Below, piece after piece: positions 5,112-9,075 of a DNA stretch of 9,075 nucleotides. Each line of letters opens with the position of its first letter. Position 1 is the first letter of the stretch. The position numbers and the translations under genes were made by a program. Source of the DNA: JAZDKP01 sp043802925 (GTDB taxonomy: Bacteria > Fibrobacterota > OXYB2-FULL-49-7 > JAEUSG01); assembly GCA_043802925.1 (NCBI GenBank), contig JAZDKP010000232.1:1-9075 (forward strand). The letters run 5' to 3'. The notes under the pieces are model-generated. The model was not told the DNA's origin and did no database searches. It saw only the letters and a list, made by a program, of their open reading frames with translations.

Positions 5112-7334
5112 ATGGATAAGAAAAACGGCGAATTCCTCAAACGGCTTCAGGAGACATTCCGTATTGAGGCCGGGGAACATGTCCGTGCCATGTCCACGGG
5201 TCTAATCGAACTTGAAAAGACCCCGGACGCGGAAAAACGGGCAACGATAATAGAAACCCTGTTCCGTGAGGCCCACAGTCTTAAGGGCGCAGCCCGTTCC
5301 GTGGACCTGCTGAACATCGAGTCCCTTTGTCAGGCCCTGGAGGGCCTGTTCGCCGCACTCAAACGACAGGAGATTGCCTTAAACCCGACACTGCTGGATT
5401 TATTGCATCAAGCCGTGGACAACATCGCACGCCTCACCCCATTGGTTGAAACGGAACGGAGAAAAACAAATCAACCGCAAACCGGAGAGCTAATCAGTCA
5501 ATTGAATAAAGCGGCCAAAAGCGCCGCAATGCCGGAAAACCAGGCCTCCCCCGTGCCGCGGCAGGGCGTAGAGAGTTCGCCAATGCATGCGGACACCGTA
5601 AGGATTCCAACAACAAAACTCGACCCCTTGCTGCTCCAGGCCGAAGAAATGATTTCGGCCAAAACGGCCGCAGGCCAGCGCGCAGGTGAATTGCAGGAAA
5701 TCAACCGCACGCTCTCTTTATGGAAGACGGAATCAGAAAAATGGAAAGATCGGCAATCCCTTGGACCGCAATGGGTCGAGTTGTTGGAGCGGAACGAGGA
5801 GCGCCTGAATGCACTTCAAAGCCAGGTGGCGGCCACAACTAAGTCCGTTGAACAGGACCAGCGCGCGCTCAGACGTATGGTGGACGATCACCTGGAGGCA
5901 ATGAAGGAGCTTTTGATGCTTCCGGTCGGTTCATTGGTGGAGGTCCTCCCCAAGCTTGCCCGCGATCTTGCACGCGCCCAGGGCAAAGAAGTTGAACTGA
6001 CCATTCAAGGGACGGAGATTGAAATAGACAAGCGAATTTTGGAAGAACTGAAAGACCCGCTCATCCACATGGTCCGTAATTGCGTTGACCACGGCATAAA
6101 AAAACCTGAAGACCGCACGCGAGATGGCAAACCGCCCTGCGGCACAATCCGTCTCAACTTTGCCGCAAAAGACAACCGCCAGATGGAAATTTCCGTATCG
6201 GACGACGGTTCGGGCGTTGATTTTGACAAAGTCCGGGTGGCGGCGGTAAAACTGGGCCTTTTGCAGGCCGATGCCGAAAAAAGGCCCGATTCCCAGGAAA
6301 CCGTGCAACTTATTTTTCATTCTGGAATTTCAACCAGCCCCATCATTACGGATATTTCGGGGCGGGGCTTAGGCTTGGCAATTGTGCGTGAAAAAGTGGA
6401 AAAGCTCGGAGGCACCGTGTCCGTGAAGAGTGAAAAAGACGCGGGGACCACATTCCGGCTTCTTTTGCCCATGACGCTCGCCACATTCAGGGGCGTTCTG
6501 GTGCAGGTATGCGAGTATTTATTTGTTCTGCCCGCCATTAACGTCGAACGTGTGTTGAGGGTGCGTGAGGACGATATTAAAACAGTGGAAAACCGTGAAA
6601 CCATCCGGCTGGACGGACAAATACTGGCAATGGCCCGGCTGCGTGATACCTTGGAATTGCCGGTCCGGAACAATGGGTTTGCAGCAAAAAAAGCTCCCGG
6701 CCAGTCAGAGGCAAGCTACAAGCCCGTCATTATTCTAACCTCCGCGGAAAAACGCATGGCTTTTTTAGTCGATGAGGTTTTGCAGGAACAGGACGTGCTG
6801 GTGAAAGGACTGGGCGCGCAGTTAAAACGCATACGCAACATTGCCGGCGCTACAATTTTGGGTACCGGTAAGGTCGTGCCTGTGCTTAATGTCCAGGACC
6901 TGATGAAATCCGCCATAAGATTAACCGCCGTTGCCCGCAAGGAGGCAGTTACCGGAACAATCCCGGCAAGGACAGGACGGATACTCGTGGCTGAAGATTC
7001 TATTACCGCCAGGACATTGCTCAAGAACATCCTGGAAACCGCGGGCTACCAGGTGGCGACCGCCGTCGATGGTGCAGAGGCCTTTACCCTTGCCAGGAGC
7101 AGCGAATTCGACGTGGTGGTATCGGATGTGGATATGCCGAGGATGAGCGGTTTTGAGCTTACCACAAAAATCAGGGCCGATAAAAAGCTTGGCGAGTTGC
7201 CGGTGGTGCTTGTGACCGCACTCGAATCACGGGAAGACAAAGAGCGCGGCATTGAATCCGGCGCGAACGCCTACATTGTCAAGAGCAGTTTCGACCAAAG
7301 CAATTTACTGGAAGTAATTCGCAGACTGCTCTAA
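5112..7334 (+). CDS. cheA: CheA histidine kinase with fused receiver (WspE-type)
   Basis: CheA autophosphorylates under receptor control and passes phosphate to receivers. Domains of this 740-residue protein: HPt (about 1-110) with phospho-acceptor H55 in EAHSLKGAAR; a linker; a long helical, probably coiled-coil segment (about 190-260) running into the dimerisation region; the ATPase with N box HMVRNCVDHG (H319, N323), G1 DDGSG (364-368) and G2 GRGLGL (417-422); a CheW-like regulatory domain (about 452-600); and a C-terminal receiver (about 622-740) with E628/D629, phospho-acceptor D672 in SDVDMPRMSG and K724. No recognisable P2 (CheY/CheB-docking) domain separates HPt and kinase. All catalytic boxes look intact. 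The fused receiver may be a phosphate sink or an autoregulatory/relay module, as discussed for WspE and FrzE-type kinases. It lies 15 bases after the receptor gene; AAAGG at 5095-5099 overlaps the receptor stop. Confidence 0.95.
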   Translation: MDKKNGEFLKRLQETFRIEAGEHVRAMSTGLIELEKTPDAEKRATIIETLFREAHSLKGAARSVDLLNIESLCQALEGLFAALKRQEIALNPTLLDLLHQAVDNIARLTPLVETERRKTNQPQTGELISQLNKAAKSAAMPENQASPVPRQGVESSPMHADTVRIPTTKLDPLLLQAEEMISAKTAAGQRAGELQEINRTLSLWKTESEKWKDRQSLGPQWVELLERNEERLNALQSQVAATTKSVEQDQRALRRMVDDHLEAMKELLMLPVGSLVEVLPKLARDLARAQGKEVELTIQGTEIEIDKRILEELKDPLIHMVRNCVDHGIKKPEDRTRDGKPPCGTIRLNFAAKDNRQMEISVSDDGSGVDFDKVRVAAVKLGLLQADAEKRPDSQETVQLIFHSGISTSPIITDISGRGLGLAIVREKVEKLGGTVSVKSEKDAGTTFRLLLPMTLATFRGVLVQVCEYLFVLPAINVERVLRVREDDIKTVENRETIRLDGQILAMARLRDTLELPVRNNGFAAKKAPGQSEASYKPVIILTSAEKRMAFLVDEVLQEQDVLVKGLGAQLKRIRNIAGATILGTGKVVPVLNVQDLMKSAIRLTAVARKEAVTGTIPARTGRILVAEDSITARTLLKNILETAGYQVATAVDGAEAFTLARSSEFDVVVSDVDMPRMSGFELTTKIRADKKLGELPVVLVTALESREDKERGIESGANAYIVKSSFDQSNLLEVIRRLL

Positions 7335-7358
7335 AAACAGGGCAACCGGGAAAAACAT

Positions 7359-8420
7359 ATGATCAGAGTTCTTATAGTTGAAGATTCACCTGTGGCGCAG
7401 GAGTTTCTGACCTATATTTTCACTTCGGACCCTGATATTCAGGTGGTGGGAACGGCAAACAACGGCGTGGAAGCACTGGAAGCCGTAAGGCAGAAAAAAC
7501 CCGATGTTATTACCATGGACATCCACATGCCCATTATGGACGGTTTTGAGGCGACCCGCCAAATAATGGAAATTGCGCCGACGCCAATCGTCATCGTCAG
7601 CGGAAGTGCCGAATGCACAGAGGTCGCCTCCACATTCCGAGCGATTGAAGCGGGCGCCCTGGCCGTTGTCCGCCGTCCGCCAGGCATTAAGCACCAGGAG
7701 TTTGAGGCTGCGACGAAAGAATTAATACAGACGGTAAAACTGATGTCCGAGGTCAAGGTCGTCCGACGAATATCCCGCACAGTTAAAGCGTGCATTGTCG
7801 CGCAGCCGGCAACATCACTCCCACTGCAAAGAACAATCGAAATCCAAGCCGTTGCCATCGGCGCTTCCACCGGCGGGCCTCCGGTGCTGAAAAATATTCT
7901 TTCAGGTCTGCCGCAGGATTTTCCTGTTCCCATACTCATTGTTCAGCACATTGCGCTGGGGTTTGTGAAAGGTTTTGCAGAGTGGCTTTCAGGCGCGTCC
8001 CATTTTCCGGTCCGCGTTGCGTCACACGGCGAGCGTGTTGCGGCCGGGCATGTTTATGTGGCTCCGGATGGCTTTCATCTGGGGTTGGAGAGCGGCCTGC
8101 GAATCGCGCTCAGTGGTCTTGCTCCGGAAAACGGCCTGCGGCCTTCGGTCTCGTATCTATTCCGTTCTGTCGCACAGGTGTTGGGTCCGGCCGCAATCGG
8201 CGTGCTGCTCACCGGCATGGGAAAGGATGGAGCGGAGGAATTAAAGGTAATGAAAGACAAGGGAGCGATCACTTTTGCCCAGGACAAAGCAAGTTCTGTC
8301 GTGCACGGCATGCCGGGCGAGGCCATCCGGCTCGACGCGGCAACCTATGTTCTTCCGCCGGAAACCATCGCAACGTTTTTAGTTGCCTTGGTAAAAAAGA
8401 CGAAGGAGAAACCATCATGA
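7359..8420 (+). CDS. cheB: CheB methylesterase with N-terminal receiver (WspF position)
   Basis: CheB removes receptor methyl groups (and can deamidate glutamines) when its receiver is phosphorylated by CheA. The receiver spans about 1-120 with E8/D9, phospho-acceptor D54 in ITMDIHMP and S81. At the place of the conserved Lys-Pro there is R106-P107, a conservative but notable change. A linker (about 125-160) leads to the esterase domain with catalytic S170 in GASTGG, H197 in VQHI and D290 in GMGKDGAEE; VHGMPGEA near the end is also characteristic. The length of 353 residues is normal. The start at 7359 lies 24 bases after cheA with only a weak Shine-Dalgarno. The stop overlaps the next gene as ATGA (8417-8420). 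In the Wsp system loss of the equivalent WspF locks signalling on; the same feedback role is inferred here. Confidence 0.95.
   Translation: MIRVLIVEDSPVAQEFLTYIFTSDPDIQVVGTANNGVEALEAVRQKKPDVITMDIHMPIMDGFEATRQIMEIAPTPIVIVSGSAECTEVASTFRAIEAGALAVVRRPPGIKHQEFEAATKELIQTVKLMSEVKVVRRISRTVKACIVAQPATSLPLQRTIEIQAVAIGASTGGPPVLKNILSGLPQDFPVPILIVQHIALGFVKGFAEWLSGASHFPVRVASHGERVAAGHVYVAPDGFHLGLESGLRIALSGLAPENGLRPSVSYLFRSVAQVLGPAAIGVLLTGMGKDGAEELKVMKDKGAITFAQDKASSVVHGMPGEAIRLDAATYVLPPETIATFLVALVKKTKEKPS
8403..8408 (+). promoter_or_regulatory. Ribosome-binding site of hybrid kinase gene (AAGGAG)
   Basis: A textbook AAGGAG eight bases before the ATG at 8417, inside the last codons of cheB, supports that start and the ATGA overlap with the cheB stop. 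Confidence 0.65.
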
Positions 8421-9075
8421 GCGCTCAGACAAAATCCGCGGAAGACATTGTCGAGATCCTCATCGTCGAAGACAGTCTCACGCAGCAGGAGAAACTGAAG
8501 TACCTCCTGGAGCGGCATCATTACCGCGTGACGACGGCGAACAACGGCAAGCAGGCCCTTGCCCTTTTGTCTGCGCACAAACCGTCCCTGATCATCAGTG
8601 ATGTCGTCATGCCGGAGATGGACGGATACTCATTCTGTAAATGGCTCAAATCGGACAAGTCCAGCCAGAACATTCCCGTGATTCTGCTGACGTCCCTTTC
8701 ACATTCAGAAGATGTGCTGGAGGGACTGGCGTGTGGGGCTGATAATTTTATCACCAAACCCTACAATGACGATTACCTTATCGCAGGCGTCCGGCAGATA
8801 CTTGCCAACAAAGATCTGTGTGGAGCAAAAAGAGTGCTGGTGGGAGTGGAATTCACCTTTGCCGGGAAAAAACGTTTTATCACGGCGGACCAGCAGCAAT
8901 TATTCAACCTGCTCCTCTCCACCTACGATGCGGCAGTCATCCGGAACAAAGAACTGCTGCAGACGCAGGAAAAGCTGTATGCGTTGACCACCGAGTTAAA
9001 ACAATCCAGCCAGGTAAAATCTGAATTCCTGGCCAACATGTCGCATGAACTCAGGACCCCGCTTAACTCCATCAA
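8417..9075 (+). CDS. Hybrid histidine kinase, REC-coiled coil-HisKA (3' end outside window)
   Basis: The frame from ATG 8417 stays open to the window edge (219 complete codons). An N-terminal receiver covers about residues 12-130, with E18/D19, phospho-acceptor D62 in ISDVVMPEMDG, T92 and K114 in FITKPYND. A connector (about 131-200) follows: a short beta-like VLVGVEF segment, then a long helix, LLSTYDAAVIRNKELLQTQ onward, probably coiled coil. The phospho-acceptor box SHELRTPLNSI has H210. An ATPase domain, and perhaps further receivers, would follow beyond the edge. There is no transmembrane segment or periplasmic sensor, so the kinase is cytoplasmic and probably takes its input through its receiver. 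Being the gene directly after cheB and coupled to it by ATGA, it occupies the place of WspR in Wsp operons, so it is the likely output of CheA (inference). Confidence 0.9.
   Translation, partial: MSAQTKSAEDIVEILIVEDSLTQQEKLKYLLERHHYRVTTANNGKQALALLSAHKPSLIISDVVMPEMDGYSFCKWLKSDKSSQNIPVILLTSLSHSEDVLEGLACGADNFITKPYNDDYLIAGVRQILANKDLCGAKRVLVGVEFTFAGKKRFITADQQQLFNLLLSTYDAAVIRNKELLQTQEKLYALTTELKQSSQVKSEFLANMSHELRTPLNSI

Noticed and set aside
1005..8420. Classical flagellar chemotaxis operon
   Set aside because: CheR with TPR, two CheWs, CheA with a fused receiver and no P2, and absence of CheY/CheZ/CheD and flagellar genes fit the ACF/Wsp class better.
8712..9024. Two plus-strand frames of 68-91 codons near the right edge
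   Set aside because: They overlap the hybrid kinase, whose frame from 8417 shows an unmistakable receiver and H box; the alternatives have no recognisable motif.
1..9075. CRISPR array, tRNA/rRNA, phage genes or toxin-antitoxin pair
   Set aside because: No regularly spaced direct repeats, no cloverleaf or rRNA-like blocks, and nearly every base after 134 belongs to recognised signalling genes.

Overview
The window is a compact, all-plus-strand chemosensory operon from a Gram-negative-type bacterium, preceded by the end of an insertion sequence. Base composition is mixed, roughly half GC by eye. The architecture (tetratricopeptide-repeat CheR, two CheWs, CheA fused to a receiver, hybrid kinase) belongs to the 'alternative cellular function' (ACF) or Wsp-like class of chemosensory systems. 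These are common in Desulfobacterota/delta-proteobacteria, Nitrospirota, Planctomycetota and pseudomonads. I cannot assign a genus from the sequence alone. There are no flagellar genes, no CheY/CheZ/CheD/CheC and no GGDEF protein in view.

Region 1 (1-133): the minus strand carries the N-terminus of an IS630-like transposase, running off the left edge, then about 50 bases of non-coding IS-end sequence with a perfect 8-base inverted repeat. Region 2 (134-953): the ATPase half of a histidine kinase whose upstream part (including the phospho-acceptor histidine) is missing exactly where the IS sequence begins, then a stand-alone receiver protein. Region 3 (1005-8420): the core cluster, cheW - cheR(TPR) - cheW - MCP - cheA(REC) - cheB, with ATGA stop/start overlaps or gaps of at most 24 bases. 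Region 4 (8417-9075, cut by the window edge): the start of a REC-coiled coil-HisKA hybrid kinase, coupled to cheB by another ATGA overlap.

Inferred working model: a membrane receptor with a four-helix-bundle-like periplasmic sensor and a 40-heptad-type signalling hairpin is linked by two CheW adaptors to CheA. CheR-TPR and CheB set receptor methylation. CheA phosphate can go to its own fused receiver, to CheB, and probably to the N-terminal receiver of the hybrid kinase, which would stand where WspR (the diguanylate cyclase output) stands in the Pseudomonas Wsp operon. The stand-alone receiver at 588-953 is another possible phosphate acceptor.

I found no convincing new class of system. The points most worth following are the replacement of the Wsp output by a hybrid kinase, the IS/kinase junction at the left, and the mosaic base composition of the receptor gene. 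No gene-free stretch exceeds about 75 bases.
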